34,126 bases of DNA from Flavobacterium sp. HTF (GTDB taxonomy: Bacteria > Bacteroidota > Bacteroidia > Flavobacteriales > Flavobacteriaceae). The DNA is taken from the NCBI RefSeq assembly GCF_003105115.1, contig NZ_QETH01000048.1, forward strand, positions 1-34,126. The letters run 5' to 3'. The notes under the pieces were generated by a model that saw only the letters and a program-made list of their open reading frames with translations, ran no database searches and was not told where the DNA came from. The translations under genes and the position numbers were made by a program. Positions 1 through 7,675 of this stretch are shown here, piece after piece. Positions within the stretch are counted from its first letter, which is position 1. Every line of letters starts with the position of its first letter.

Positions 1-2
1 AA

Positions 3-104
3 GCTTTTTCGACAGAAAACGCAGCTGAACTAGAAGCATTCCGTATTAAATTCTTAGGAAAAAAAGGTGTTTTGAATGACTTTTTTGCTGAATTTAAAAC
101 CGTA
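3..104 (+). pseudogene. pheS: Fragment of phenylalanyl-tRNA synthetase alpha subunit (pheS), internal N-terminal piece
   Basis: Frame 3 from the first bases reads AFSTENAAELEAFRIKFLGK, followed by a lysine/glycine-rich stretch and FFAEFKTV, then runs into a stop at 114-116. I recognise this as the N-terminal coiled-coil arm of bacterial PheS (residues roughly 13-47), in particular the FRIKFLGKKG motif. The family continues for about 290 more residues, which are absent. Similarity stops near 102-106, where the sequence becomes the 3' end of a histidine kinase in another frame. The start codon would lie upstream of the window. The piece cannot make a working synthetase. Identification is from family memory, not a search. 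Confidence 0.7.
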
Positions 105-595
105 AAAGTGATATAGGAGAAGGAACATCTTTTACATTTACAATTCCGTTTGAATCTGATCCTGTAAAAACAAAAAAAATTATAGACGAAATTCAGGTGG
201 ATCTGACCTCAGATGAAGTATTTAAAATACTGGTCGTTGAAGATAATGTGATCAATCAGCTGGTCACCAAAAAAATAATTGAGAAAAATAATTATGTCTG
301 CAAAGTGGTAGATGATGGTTTTGGAGCACTGCAAATTCTTGATAATGAATATTTCGACCTCATTCTGATGGATATAAACATGCCGCTGATGAATGGATTC
401 GAAACAACAAAAAGAATACGCCAGCTCGGGATAAAAACACCAATTGTAGCGTTAACAGCTTTTGATAAAGATGAAATTACAGACGAAGCTATTTCTTCAG
501 GTATGAATGATATAATCATTAAACCGTTTGAACCGGTCAAACTCTTTAAAATAATTAATTACTTAATATGTGAAACAAAAAACGTTGGGTGTTAA
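104..595 (+). CDS. Hybrid histidine kinase, C-terminal fragment (end of ATPase domain plus receiver domain)
   Basis: The reading frame opens with KSDIGEGTSFTFTIPF, the last G-box and final strand of a HATPase_c domain. A short linker leads to a complete receiver domain (KILVVEDN acidic pair, phosphoacceptor Asp in LILMDINMP, the conserved Thr/Ala in VALTA and Lys in IIKPF). It is therefore the tail of a hybrid sensor kinase whose sensor, dimerisation and most of its ATPase domain are missing, because upstream sequence is pheS-like. A GTG at 197 could be read as a start for a 132-residue stand-alone receiver, but the ATPase residues are continuous in frame upstream of it, so I treat it as internal. 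The stop codon overlaps that of the convergent helicase gene and lies in the loop of a shared terminator. Confidence 0.8.
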   Translation, partial: KSDIGEGTSFTFTIPFESDPVKTKKIIDEIQVDLTSDEVFKILVVEDNVINQLVTKKIIEKNNYVCKVVDDGFGALQILDNEYFDLILMDINMPLMNGFETTKRIRQLGIKTPIVALTAFDKDEITDEAISSGMNDIIIKPFEPVKLFKIINYLICETKNVGC

Positions 596-609
596 TACCA
601 ACGTTTTTT
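577..609. terminator. Bidirectional intrinsic terminator between convergent kinase and helicase genes
   Basis: A perfect 12-bp stem (577-588 with 598-609) is A-rich on one side and T-rich on the other, so each strand ends in a U run. The 9-nt loop (589-597) contains both stop codons: TAA at 593-595 for the + gene and the complement of TAA at 592-594 for the - gene. The terminal codons of both genes thus form the stem. Confidence 0.85.
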
Positions 610-1842
610 ATTTTGCTTAGAAGCATTTGATTTTCTCGATTTGTGGGCTCCGCCGCTTCGGTTAGAATTTTTAGGCTTTTCAGTTGTTGCCTCCGGACTT
701 CCCGAATGCCACTGATACGGATGATCTGTAATGGTTTTTACATCAACCTTTATTAGTTTCTGGATGTCTTTCCAATAAGGCTCTTCATCTTTACCACAAA
801 ATGAAATTGCTATTCCGCCATTTCCTGCACGGCCTGTTCTTCCGATTCGGTGTACGTAGGTTTCAGGAATATTTGGTAAATCAAAATTAATTACAAATGG
901 TAACTGATCGATATCAATTCCTCTGGCAGCAATATCTGTAGCCACAAGTACACCAACTTCTTTATTTTTAAAGGCATCCAAAACACGTTGTCTTGCGTTT
1001 TGTGATTTATCTCCGTGAATTGCTTCGGCAGGGATGTCTTTTTTACGAAGGGCTTTTACCACATTATCAGCACCATGTTTGGTTCTTGAAAACACCAAAA
1101 CATTTGATAAATTTTCGTTTTTGATTAAATGATAAAGTAAATTTCTTTTTTCAGTTTTCTCCACAAAATAAATGCGTTGTTCTACAGTTTCAGCAGTTGA
1201 AGAAACCGGAGAAACTTCGACTTTTGCAGGATCCTGCAAAAACATTTCTGCCAATTCACGAATTGCGATAGGCATTGTTGCCGAGAATAGTAACGTCTGG
1301 CGATTTTTGGGAGTTAGTTTTACAATCTTTTTTACATCGTTTATAAAACCCATGTCCAGCATTTGATCAGCTTCATCCAGAACTAAAGTATGAAGATGGT
1401 CTAAATCAAGAAAACCTTGTTTTTGCAAGTCTAATAATCTTCCGGGAGTAGCTACTAATATATCAACTCCCTGCTTTAATGCATCTACCTGTGGATTTTG
1501 TGAAACTCCGCCAAAAATTGTCAATTGTGTTAAGTTGGTATATTTTGAATAAGTGTCAAAACTTTGACCAATCTGAACCGCTAATTCACGTGTTGGAGTA
1601 ACTATAAGGGCACGTATTTGTTTTGCTTTTTTTGATGAACCTACAATTCGGTGCAGCTGGTGTATAATCGGAATAGCAAATGCAGCCGTTTTTCCTGTAC
1701 CAGTCTGTGCGCAGCCAATTAAATCCCTCCCCGATAAAACGATCGGAATAGACTGTTCCTGAATAGGGGTGGGGTTAAGGTAGCCTTCTTCAAATACGGC
1801 TTTTTGTATACTTTTTGAAAGTGATAAATCTTCGAATAACAT
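592..1842 (-). CDS. DEAD-box ATP-dependent RNA helicase, RhlE-like
   Basis: A 416-residue protein with all superfamily 2 DEAD-box motifs in order: Q motif with FEDLSLS and PTPIQ (about 3-30), Walker A AQTGTGKT (45-52), PTRELA (83-88), GG (111-112), TPGR (132-135), DEAD (156-159), SAT (187-189), and in the second RecA domain VLVFSRTK, ATDIAARGID (301-310) and HRIGRTGRAG (331-340). It ends in a short basic Ser/Asn/Lys-rich tail typical of RhlE-type helicases that bind RNA non-specifically. The likely role is ATP-driven remodelling of RNA duplexes in ribosome assembly or RNA decay. The ATG at 1842 places the Q-motif Phe at residue 3, as in many relatives. A candidate -7 box lies upstream on the minus strand (1895-1888). 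Confidence 0.93.
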   Translation of the reverse strand: MLFEDLSLSKSIQKAVFEEGYLNPTPIQEQSIPIVLSGRDLIGCAQTGTGKTAAFAIPIIHQLHRIVGSSKKAKQIRALIVTPTRELAVQIGQSFDTYSKYTNLTQLTIFGGVSQNPQVDALKQGVDILVATPGRLLDLQKQGFLDLDHLHTLVLDEADQMLDMGFINDVKKIVKLTPKNRQTLLFSATMPIAIRELAEMFLQDPAKVEVSPVSSTAETVEQRIYFVEKTEKRNLLYHLIKNENLSNVLVFSRTKHGADNVVKALRKKDIPAEAIHGDKSQNARQRVLDAFKNKEVGVLVATDIAARGIDIDQLPFVINFDLPNIPETYVHRIGRTGRAGNGGIAISFCGKDEEPYWKDIQKLIKVDVKTITDHPYQWHSGSPEATTEKPKNSNRSGGAHKSRKSNASKQNKKRWY

Positions 1843-1887
1843 ATCTTAGGTATTAAGAATTTTAGTTATAAGTACTAAAATTCTGTG

Positions 1888-1895
1888 CAAAGATA
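1888..1895 (-). promoter_or_regulatory. Candidate -7 box for the helicase gene
   Basis: The minus strand reads TATCTTTG, an exact match to the Bacteroidetes TAnnTTTG -7 element, about 46 bp before the helicase ATG. I find no convincing TTTG/TTG -33 element at the usual 19-21 bp spacing, so this is tentative. Confidence 0.35.
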
Positions 1896-1976
1896 GGTTT
1901 ATTCAGTCAATCGTTTCTTTGAATCCGGTTTTATTTGGTGAAACGCCCGGTTTTTGGAGGTTATAATCTATAGAAA

Positions 1977-3014
1977 TTAAATTTTTTCGTTGTTTGCTTT
2001 AATGAAATCGGTTATTAAATAACCAATTAGTTTTCCAATTAAATGATTATTTGGAGACTGATCCAAATCCGGGGCACCTTCGCAAATATGCAAATAAGCC
2101 GCATTTTTATGTTCTCCGAAAAATGAAACAAACTGACGTAATTCTTCTATCGAAAACCCACTGATTGTCATCGCGCTGCTGGCAATATTGGGTATAGCGT
2201 CAAGATCAATTTCAATTCCAAAAGGATCAGACTTTATAAAATCCAAAGCATGAATCATTTCGTTATTGAAGTCTTTCTCCTTACGAATATTGACACTGTC
2301 GTAAGTATTGAAGCGTACGCGGTCTTCGAGTTTCTTTATAATATCAAGGACGCTTTTGGAAGTGTAATTTTCGTGTAAGCCAAAAATGAAATATTTTTTC
2401 AGGAAGCCTTCTTCATACGCATAAGAGAAACCATTTCCGCTGTGACGGCCTTCCAGGATTCTAAAATCAGAATGAGCATCAAAATTGATGGCGTTAATTG
2501 GTTTTCCTTTGGCCAGAGCCGAACCTTTAATATTTCCGTAAGCATTATTATGACCTCCTCCAATAATAATAGGAGTTTTTCCGGCTTTAATAATAGTAAA
2601 AATAATATGAGAAACTTCTTTGTCAATTCTTTCAACCAACTGACTTAATTTCGAACGATCATCAATATCATTAAAATCAAGGTTTTCTACATCGCGCATT
2701 TCGTCAGCAACATTAATCTGTCCTAAAACAATAATCTGGCTTCCTTTTGCAAAACGATTGTGCTGTATATTGGCTATACCTTTTATGGCACTTTCCCAGG
2801 CCGAGGCAGTACCGGGCCTTCCATAATTTGCGCGTACGCCAATATCTTCGGGAATTCCCAAAAGCACATATTTAGCTTCGCTTTCTTTTAGAAAATTAAT
2901 GATTTCAACTCCTTTTGGAATAATAATCATTTTTTCTCCGAATTTTATTTCACCACTTCGGTGATTTGTGACTTTTGCTAAATCATTTATAGTAAAAGGG
3001 ATTAATTTCTCCAT
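1977..3014 (-). CDS. hutG: Formimidoylglutamase, arginase/ureohydrolase fold
   Basis: A 345-residue arginase-superfamily protein. The binuclear manganese ligands are all visible: His155 in IIGGGHNN, Asp179/His181/Asp183 in NFDAHSD, and Asp270/Asp272 in EIDLDAI. A further GRHSGNGFSYA segment (189-199) is typical of the formimidoylglutamase-like branch found in Bacteroidetes. It would hydrolyse N-formimino-L-glutamate to glutamate and formamide, the last step of one histidine degradation route. The nearby hutI gene makes the upstream intermediate and supports this over agmatinase or arginase. hutH and hutU are not in the window, and the two hut genes are separated by an unrelated gene on the other strand, so they are not one transcript here. 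Confidence 0.82.
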   Translation of the reverse strand: MEKLIPFTINDLAKVTNHRSGEIKFGEKMIIIPKGVEIINFLKESEAKYVLLGIPEDIGVRANYGRPGTASAWESAIKGIANIQHNRFAKGSQIIVLGQINVADEMRDVENLDFNDIDDRSKLSQLVERIDKEVSHIIFTIIKAGKTPIIIGGGHNNAYGNIKGSALAKGKPINAINFDAHSDFRILEGRHSGNGFSYAYEEGFLKKYFIFGLHENYTSKSVLDIIKKLEDRVRFNTYDSVNIRKEKDFNNEMIHALDFIKSDPFGIEIDLDAIPNIASSAMTISGFSIEELRQFVSFFGEHKNAAYLHICEGAPDLDQSPNNHLIGKLIGYLITDFIKANNEKI

Positions 3015-3031
3015 AAAAAAAAATTATAGAC

Positions 3032-3039
3032 CAAAAATA
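3032..3039 (-). promoter_or_regulatory. Candidate -7 box for the formimidoylglutamase gene
   Basis: The minus strand reads TATTTTTG, matching TAnnTTTG, 18 bp before the ATG at 3014. No clear -33 element is seen. It sits in the 97-bp divergent region shared with the coiled-coil gene. Confidence 0.35.
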
Positions 3040-3081
3040 ATATAATTGTGTTAACTTACGTTATTACGATATATTAATTAT

Positions 3082-3089
3082 TAAATTTG
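3082..3089 (+). promoter_or_regulatory. Candidate -7 box for the coiled-coil protein gene
   Basis: TAAATTTG matches TAnnTTTG, 22 bp before the ATG at 3112. A -33 element at normal spacing is not evident. Confidence 0.4.
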
Positions 3090-3111
3090 TTTTTAAAGAA
3101 AATTATTAAAT

Positions 3112-3993
3112 ATGGAAAACCCAAAGAACAACAACAACTCGAGTCTAAAGGCGGTAATCGCTGTTTTAGCAGTCCTACTTATTGGTAGCTTAGTGTATAT
3201 TTTTAAATTGTCTTCTGATACAGACGTAGTTAAGACAGAACTAACTTCTACTTTAACTGAAAAAGAATCTGTAATGAAGGATTTACAGGAGTTGAAAGCA
3301 ACATATGATGCTGCAATTGCTGAAAACACTTCAATGTCGGATGAATTAATTCAGGAAAGAGATAAAGTAGTAGCTTTGATGGATGATTTAAATAAATCTA
3401 AAGGAGATGTATCTAAATACAGAAACCAGGTTCAGGGGATGCAGGCTAAAATGAAAACTTTAGTTGCTGAAAATGATGAATTGAAAAAACAAAATGGTGT
3501 TTTAACAGTTCAGAGAGATAGTACTATTGTCGTTTTAGGAGAATCAAAAAAATATAATGAAGTATTAGTTGGTCAAAACGAAGAACTGGCTAAAACTGTA
3601 GAAAAAGGATCTAAGTTATCAATTTTGAATACAAAAACTGCAGCTTACAAACTTAAAAGCTCAGGAAAACAAATTGAAACTGACAAAGCAAGCCGTGCTG
3701 ATGTTTTAAAAATCAGTTTTACAATTGCTGAAAATCAAATCGCAAAATCTGGTGATAAAACGTATTATGTTCAGGTTATCGATGCTAAAAACAATGTTTT
3801 AGGAGATAAAAAAACGGAAAGTTTTGGTGAGAACACATTGACTTATAGTTTTAAGACTACTGTACAATACGAAAACAAATCTGTAAATGTAGTACAGGAT
3901 CTTCCAGGAAAAGATTTCGCAAAAGGAACTTACTTTATCAATGTTTTTGATAATGATGAATTAGTTTCTAAAACAAGTTTTTCTTTAAGATAA
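3112..3993 (+). CDS. Membrane-anchored coiled-coil protein, function unknown
   Basis: A 293-residue protein I do not recognise as a named family. A short Asn-rich cytoplasmic N-terminus is followed by one hydrophobic helix (about 13-32, AVIAVLAVLLIGSLVYIF), then a long charged heptad-like region (about 40-175, rich in Glu, Lys, Asp and Leu) predicted to form a coiled coil. It ends in a compact C-terminal domain (about 200-293) rich in alternating beta-type segments (KTYYVQVIDAKNN, GTYFINVFDNDELV). There is no signal-peptidase site, so it is probably an inner-membrane protein with its coiled coil and C-domain in the periplasm. Position between hutG and hutI does not imply a role in histidine use, because it is on the opposite strand with its own terminator. 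Confidence 0.85.
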   Translation: MENPKNNNNSSLKAVIAVLAVLLIGSLVYIFKLSSDTDVVKTELTSTLTEKESVMKDLQELKATYDAAIAENTSMSDELIQERDKVVALMDDLNKSKGDVSKYRNQVQGMQAKMKTLVAENDELKKQNGVLTVQRDSTIVVLGESKKYNEVLVGQNEELAKTVEKGSKLSILNTKTAAYKLKSSGKQIETDKASRADVLKISFTIAENQIAKSGDKTYYVQVIDAKNNVLGDKKTESFGENTLTYSFKTTVQYENKSVNVVQDLPGKDFAKGTYFINVFDNDELVSKTSFSLR

Positions 3994-4007
3994 GACTTTT
4001 GAAATAC

Positions 4008-4049
4008 ACTAAAAAAGGGCTGCGAAATTTTTCACAGCCCTTTTTTAGT
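4008..4049. terminator. Bidirectional terminator between the coiled-coil gene and hutI
   Basis: A perfect 15-bp stem (4008-4022 with 4035-4049) has a GGGCTG core flanked by six A/T pairs, so both strands carry a U run. It lies between convergent stop codons at 3993 and 4068. Confidence 0.9.
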
Positions 4050-4067
4050 ATTTATAAGTTTGGTATT

Positions 4068-5306
4068 TTATTTGAAAATTTCCCCTTCGACAAAAACGCT
4101 TTCAATCAGGTTGCTTCCAAAAGCATACGGAATCTGATAATAGGAAGTAATAGGTTTTGTCAGGATTAAATTAGCTTTTTTACCTTTGGTAATACTTCCG
4201 TGGGTTTCTGAAATCCCCATTGCATAAGCACCGTTTATCGTAGCAGCATTTATAGCTTCTTCCGGAGTCATTTTCATTTTGATACAGGCCGTAGCGACCA
4301 CAAAATTCATATTACCGGATGGAGTAGAGCCGGGGTTAAAATCTGTCGCTAATGCTAAAGGCAAACCTGCTTTTATCATTTCGCGTGCCGGTGTATAAGG
4401 AATGCTCAAAAAATAAGAACATGATGGTAAAGCCACAGGCATTGTTTCTGTATTTTTTAAAGCTTCAATGTCTTCCGGGTTCATAATTTCAAGATGATCT
4501 ACAGAAAGAGCTCCAAATTTGATTCCAGCCTGTATGCCGCCAATGGAATTAAACTGGTTAACGTGAATTTTTGGTTTTAGGCCATGTTCTATTCCGGCCT
4601 TCATGATTTTTTCGGTTTCCTCGACCGAAAAATAATCCGTTTCGCAAAAAATGTCAACATAATCAGCCAGTTTGTCTTTTGCGATTTCCGGGAGCATTTT
4701 AGTTATAATTTCATCAATATAGCCTGATTTGTTTTCCTTATAATGAAGAGGAAAAGCATGTGCACCCAAAAATGTAGATTTTATCGTAACAGGGTAATTT
4801 GCGGCCAGTTTTTTAATAACACGCAACATTTTTAATTCACCGTCAACAGTAAGTCCGTAACCGGACTTTATTTCTACGGCTCCTGTTCCTAAAAGCATTA
4901 CTTCTTCAAGTCGAAGTTTTGACTGTTCGTAAATTTCTTCTTCCGAAGTTTCATTGAGTTTTTTGGCCGAATTTAGGATTCCGCCGCCGCGATTAGCGAT
5001 TTCTTCATAAGTAAACCCATTAATTCGGTCTACAAATTCCTGCTCGCGATTGCCTGCGTAAACAATATGTGTGTGGCTGTCGCACCAGGATGGTAATATG
5101 ATTTTTCCTGTGGCATCAATAATTTTATCAGCCTGTACTTCAGGAAGATTACTCATTTCACCAAAATCAGCGATTAAATTATCTTCTAAAACCAGAAAAG
5201 CATTTTTTAGTGTTGGAAGAACATCCATTTCTGCTCCTGACACTTTAGAGACAGAAGTTTCGCGAACCTGAAGCAGTTCTTTTATATTTTTAATTAAAGT
5301 TATCAT
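4068..5306 (-). CDS. hutI: Imidazolonepropionase
   Basis: A 412-residue amidohydrolase-superfamily enzyme that opens the ring of 4-imidazolone-5-propanoate to give N-formimino-L-glutamate in histidine degradation. Visible signatures are the metal-binding HTH in CDSHTHIVYAGNR (His78, His80), the family-specific FTYEEIANRGGGI, the substrate-side AHAFPLHY, metal His in KIHVNQFNSIGG, and the metal Asp in LATDFNPGSTPSGNM. Length is normal for HutI. The product is the substrate of the formimidoylglutamase encoded at 1977-3014. The start at 5306 gives the usual short N-terminal beta-sandwich portion. Confidence 0.95.
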   Translation of the reverse strand: MITLIKNIKELLQVRETSVSKVSGAEMDVLPTLKNAFLVLEDNLIADFGEMSNLPEVQADKIIDATGKIILPSWCDSHTHIVYAGNREQEFVDRINGFTYEEIANRGGGILNSAKKLNETSEEEIYEQSKLRLEEVMLLGTGAVEIKSGYGLTVDGELKMLRVIKKLAANYPVTIKSTFLGAHAFPLHYKENKSGYIDEIITKMLPEIAKDKLADYVDIFCETDYFSVEETEKIMKAGIEHGLKPKIHVNQFNSIGGIQAGIKFGALSVDHLEIMNPEDIEALKNTETMPVALPSCSYFLSIPYTPAREMIKAGLPLALATDFNPGSTPSGNMNFVVATACIKMKMTPEEAINAATINGAYAMGISETHGSITKGKKANLILTKPITSYYQIPYAFGSNLIESVFVEGEIFK

Positions 5307-5363
5307 TTTAGTATTATTGAATTTAAGGGTAATTTATTGTTTGCAGTATAAAATTAAAACACA

Positions 5364-5409
5364 AATTTCACAAATTAGCACGAATTGATTAGTGATAATT
5401 TGTGAAATT
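5364..5409. repeat. 14-bp perfect inverted repeat between the glutaminyl cyclase gene and hutI
   Basis: Arms AATTTCACAAATTA (5364-5377) and its exact complement (5396-5409) flank an 18-nt spacer containing AGCACGAATT. No U run follows on the minus strand, where both neighbours are transcribed. The wording strongly resembles a dispersed intergenic repeat I associate with Flavobacterium genomes. It could also act as a weak terminator for the cyclase gene or a leader hairpin for hutI. Confidence 0.55.
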
Positions 5410-5435
5410 CATGTTGAATAAAATTGACTCTGATG

Positions 5436-6485
5436 TTATTCAGAAACTGATATTTCAAACAATTTTTCCCAGTATTTCCCAGTCACAAAAATGGTTTTGG
5501 TTTTTGGATTATAAGCAATTCCGTTTAAAACTTCAGCTTGAGGATGTTTGATAAATTTACGTAAACCGGACATGTTCAAAATGCCTTCAACAGCTCCGGA
5601 AATTGGATTTATAACAGCAATAGCATCTTTTTGCCAAACATTAGCGTAAATTTTTCCGTTAATGTATTCCAGTTCATTAAGAACTTTGATTTTTGACGTT
5701 CCCGAATAAACATTGATGTAATCGATCAGTTTTTGTGTATCAGGTTCCATTTTCCAGATTTTTTCCGTTCCGTCAGAACGATAAATGTACTTTCCGTCAT
5801 TTGTCATTCCCCAGCCTTCAATTTCTTTATCATATTTAAAGGTTTTTTCAAGCTTAAAAGTCTTGGCATCATAGATAAAACCTGTGTTTTCCTGCCATGA
5901 TAACTGAAATATTTTACCGTTGATAAAAGTAATTCCTTCTCCAAAATATTCTTTAGGAAGGTCAACCTGTGTAATTACTTTTCCGGTTTTATAATCAACT
6001 TCTCTAAAATAAGAATCGCCTTTTTGACCTGTACTTTCAAATAAAGAACCATTGTAAAACTCCAGGCCTTCTGTAAAAGCTTTTGTATCGTGCGGATAGG
6101 TATTTACAATTTTATAGTTTAATAATTTAGGCTCGATGTCAGAAACCAATTCGATTCTTTTGGTAGCATCTGACCATTCAGAACCAAAATAAGCGGTAGC
6201 TTTTAGGTATTGATAACCTAATTTTTGATCTTTTAATTCAAATTTGAATTTCTCAGCACCTTTTGTGCTTCCCACTTTTTTATCGTTTACAAAGTAAACC
6301 GTACTATCAATTTCTTTAGAATTTGGATTTAAAATGGCAATAGAAACAGCTTCTTTTGATGTAAAATGTGCCGGAAAAGCAGAATCATCAATAGTGAATA
6401 AAGAATTTTCACCTTTTTTTGCACCGTTACATCCAATTAATGTGATTCCTAATAAAATGACAGTTAGGAAGTTATATTTTTTCAT
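5436..6485 (-). CDS. Glutaminyl-peptide cyclotransferase (glutaminyl cyclase), lipoprotein
   Basis: I place the start at 6485, giving 349 residues with a classic lipoprotein signal MKKYNFLTVILLGITLIGC (lipidated Cys19). The frame is open for 48 more codons upstream, but that stretch runs antisense through the SRP RNA gene and has an improbable Cys-rich composition. After a ~100-residue beta-sandwich-like region comes a beta-propeller with family signatures of plant/bacterial-type glutaminyl cyclase: AFTEGLEF, ESTGQKG, GEGITF, SWQENTGF, GWGMTNDG, RSDGT and NELEYINGKIYANVWQ. The enzyme converts N-terminal Gln of exported proteins into pyroglutamate in the periplasm. This suits the Bacteroidetes habit of leaving Gln at +1 after signal peptidase I, seen in five proteins of this window. 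Confidence 0.88.
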   Translation of the reverse strand: MKKYNFLTVILLGITLIGCNGAKKGENSLFTIDDSAFPAHFTSKEAVSIAILNPNSKEIDSTVYFVNDKKVGSTKGAEKFKFELKDQKLGYQYLKATAYFGSEWSDATKRIELVSDIEPKLLNYKIVNTYPHDTKAFTEGLEFYNGSLFESTGQKGDSYFREVDYKTGKVITQVDLPKEYFGEGITFINGKIFQLSWQENTGFIYDAKTFKLEKTFKYDKEIEGWGMTNDGKYIYRSDGTEKIWKMEPDTQKLIDYINVYSGTSKIKVLNELEYINGKIYANVWQKDAIAVINPISGAVEGILNMSGLRKFIKHPQAEVLNGIAYNPKTKTIFVTGKYWEKLFEISVSE

Positions 6486-6540
6486 AGTTAAAAATTTGAA
6501 TAAGCCAATATACGACGATATTTTTATAGCAACAAAGCTC

Positions 6541-6570
6541 TTGCAAAAATATAAAAAGATTGTATATTTG
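6541..6570 (+). promoter_or_regulatory. Promoter of the SRP RNA gene
   Basis: TTG at 6541-6543, a 19-bp spacer, then TATATTTG at 6563-6570 form a textbook Bacteroidetes -33/-7 promoter. Initiation would fall close to 6575, the first base of the RNA's closing helix. On the opposite strand the same stretch holds TATTTTTG (6551-6544), a possible -7 for the cyclase gene. Confidence 0.75.
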
Positions 6571-6574
6571 CACC

Positions 6575-6672
6575 GGCAAGTCCTACACGACCAGCTCCTG
6601 CAGACTCCCCCAGGATGGGAACATAGCAAGGGTACGTGGTTGAGCGGTGCGATGTAGGTCGCTTGCCACTTT
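6575..6672 (+). ncRNA. ffs: Signal recognition particle RNA (4.5S type)
   Basis: The ends pair (GGCAAG 6575-6580 with CTTGCC 6662-6667, and CCTAC with GTAGG just inside), giving one long hairpin. The apical part holds the conserved SRP domain IV internal loops as found in Bacteroidetes: CTCCTGCAGACTCCCCCAGG on one side and GGGAACATAGCAAGGGTA on the other. The RNA binds Ffh and targets nascent inner-membrane and exported proteins to the translocon. A T run (6670-6676) after the closing helix terminates it. Open frames overlapping it on either strand are not coding. Confidence 0.92.
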
Positions 6673-6694
6673 TTTTAGAATAAATTTAATTTGT

Positions 6695-6719
6695 AATCTT
6701 CCTTATGGAAGATTTTTTT
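6695..6719 (+). terminator. Second terminator-like hairpin after the SRP RNA
   Basis: AATCTTCC (6695-6702) pairs perfectly with GGAAGATT (6707-6714) over a TTAT loop, followed by a T run to 6719. It would stop read-through from the SRP RNA toward the dehydrogenase gene. Confidence 0.7.
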
Positions 6720-6841
6720 ATTTTTGACTCTGTCGGAAGTTAGGAGTTATATGTGAAAGGTTAGAAGTTTTTATCTAACAGTTCTAAATTCTATTCGAAG
6801 GCAATCACTTTAACTTATAACATTTAACATCTAACCTACAA

Positions 6842-7645
6842 ATGAGCAAAGTCGTTTTAATTACCGGAGGATCATCAGGAATCGGAAAATCTATTGGAGA
6901 ATTTTTGCATCAAAAAGGATATGTTGTTTATGGCACCAGCCGAAATCCTGAAAAAGTAATAAATTCTGTTTTTCCTTTGGTGGCTTTAGATGTTCGCAAT
7001 GCAGAGTCTGTTAAAAAAGCGGTAAATGAAATTATTGAGGCAACAGGAAGGCTTGATGTAGTGATTAATAATGCCGGAGTTGGAATTACCGGGCCTTTGG
7101 AAGAAATTCCGATGGAAGAAATCAAAAATAATTTTGAAACTAATTTCTTTGGACCTATTGAAGTGATGAAAGCAGCCTTGCCAAAAATGCGCGAGCAAAA
7201 ATCAGGTCTGATTATCAATATTACTTCTATCGCCGGTTATATGGGACTGCCTTACAGAAGTGTTTATTCTGCTTCAAAAGGAGCTTTGGAATTGATAACC
7301 GAAGCGTTACGTATGGAGGTAAAATCTTTCGGGATTAATATTACGAACGTTGCTCCTGGTGATTTTGCAACGAATATTGCTGCAGGGCGCTATCATGCAC
7401 CTGTAATTTCCGGTTCTGCTTATGAGAAAGTGTACGGTGACACCTTGTCAACGATGAACGAACATGTAGATGCAGGAAGTAATCCGAATGAAATGGCTGA
7501 AGCTATCTATAAAATCATACAGACTAAGAAACCAAGTGTACACTACAAAGTGGGTGTTTTTATGCAGAAATTTTCAATTGTACTAAAACGAATTCTTCCT
7601 GATACGGTTTATGAAAAGATGCTGATGAATCATTATAAGCTGTAA
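6842..7645 (+). CDS. Short-chain dehydrogenase/reductase (SDR family oxidoreductase)
   Basis: A 267-residue classical SDR. The NAD(P)-binding GGSSGIG lies at 9-15, NNAG at 76-79, and the catalytic Ser in INITSIAGY plus Tyr142 and Lys146 in YSASK. An Arg-containing TSRNPEK segment (32-38) after the second strand hints at NADP(H). The substrate cannot be told from the sequence. Relatives are annotated as generic oxidoreductases acting on carbonyl or hydroxyl groups. It is monocistronic, with its own terminator downstream. Confidence 0.9.
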   Translation: MSKVVLITGGSSGIGKSIGEFLHQKGYVVYGTSRNPEKVINSVFPLVALDVRNAESVKKAVNEIIEATGRLDVVINNAGVGITGPLEEIPMEEIKNNFETNFFGPIEVMKAALPKMREQKSGLIINITSIAGYMGLPYRSVYSASKGALELITEALRMEVKSFGINITNVAPGDFATNIAAGRYHAPVISGSAYEKVYGDTLSTMNEHVDAGSNPNEMAEAIYKIIQTKKPSVHYKVGVFMQKFSIVLKRILPDTVYEKMLMNHYKL

Positions 7646-7675
7646 AAAAATAATAATTTTAAATCTCCATAAATT

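Noticed and set aside
3112..3993. Assigning the coiled-coil gene to histidine degradation because it sits between hutG and hutI
   Set aside because: It is on the opposite strand from both, with its own promoter candidate and a bidirectional terminator, and has no enzyme motif.
6486..6629. 48-codon N-terminal extension of the glutaminyl cyclase
   Set aside because: Cys-rich, antisense to the SRP RNA, and it would bury the clear lipoprotein signal that begins at 6485.
6334..6657. 107-residue open frame on the plus strand
   Set aside because: It runs antisense to the start of the glutaminyl cyclase gene and then through the SRP RNA; composition is not protein-like and the RNA explains the conservation.
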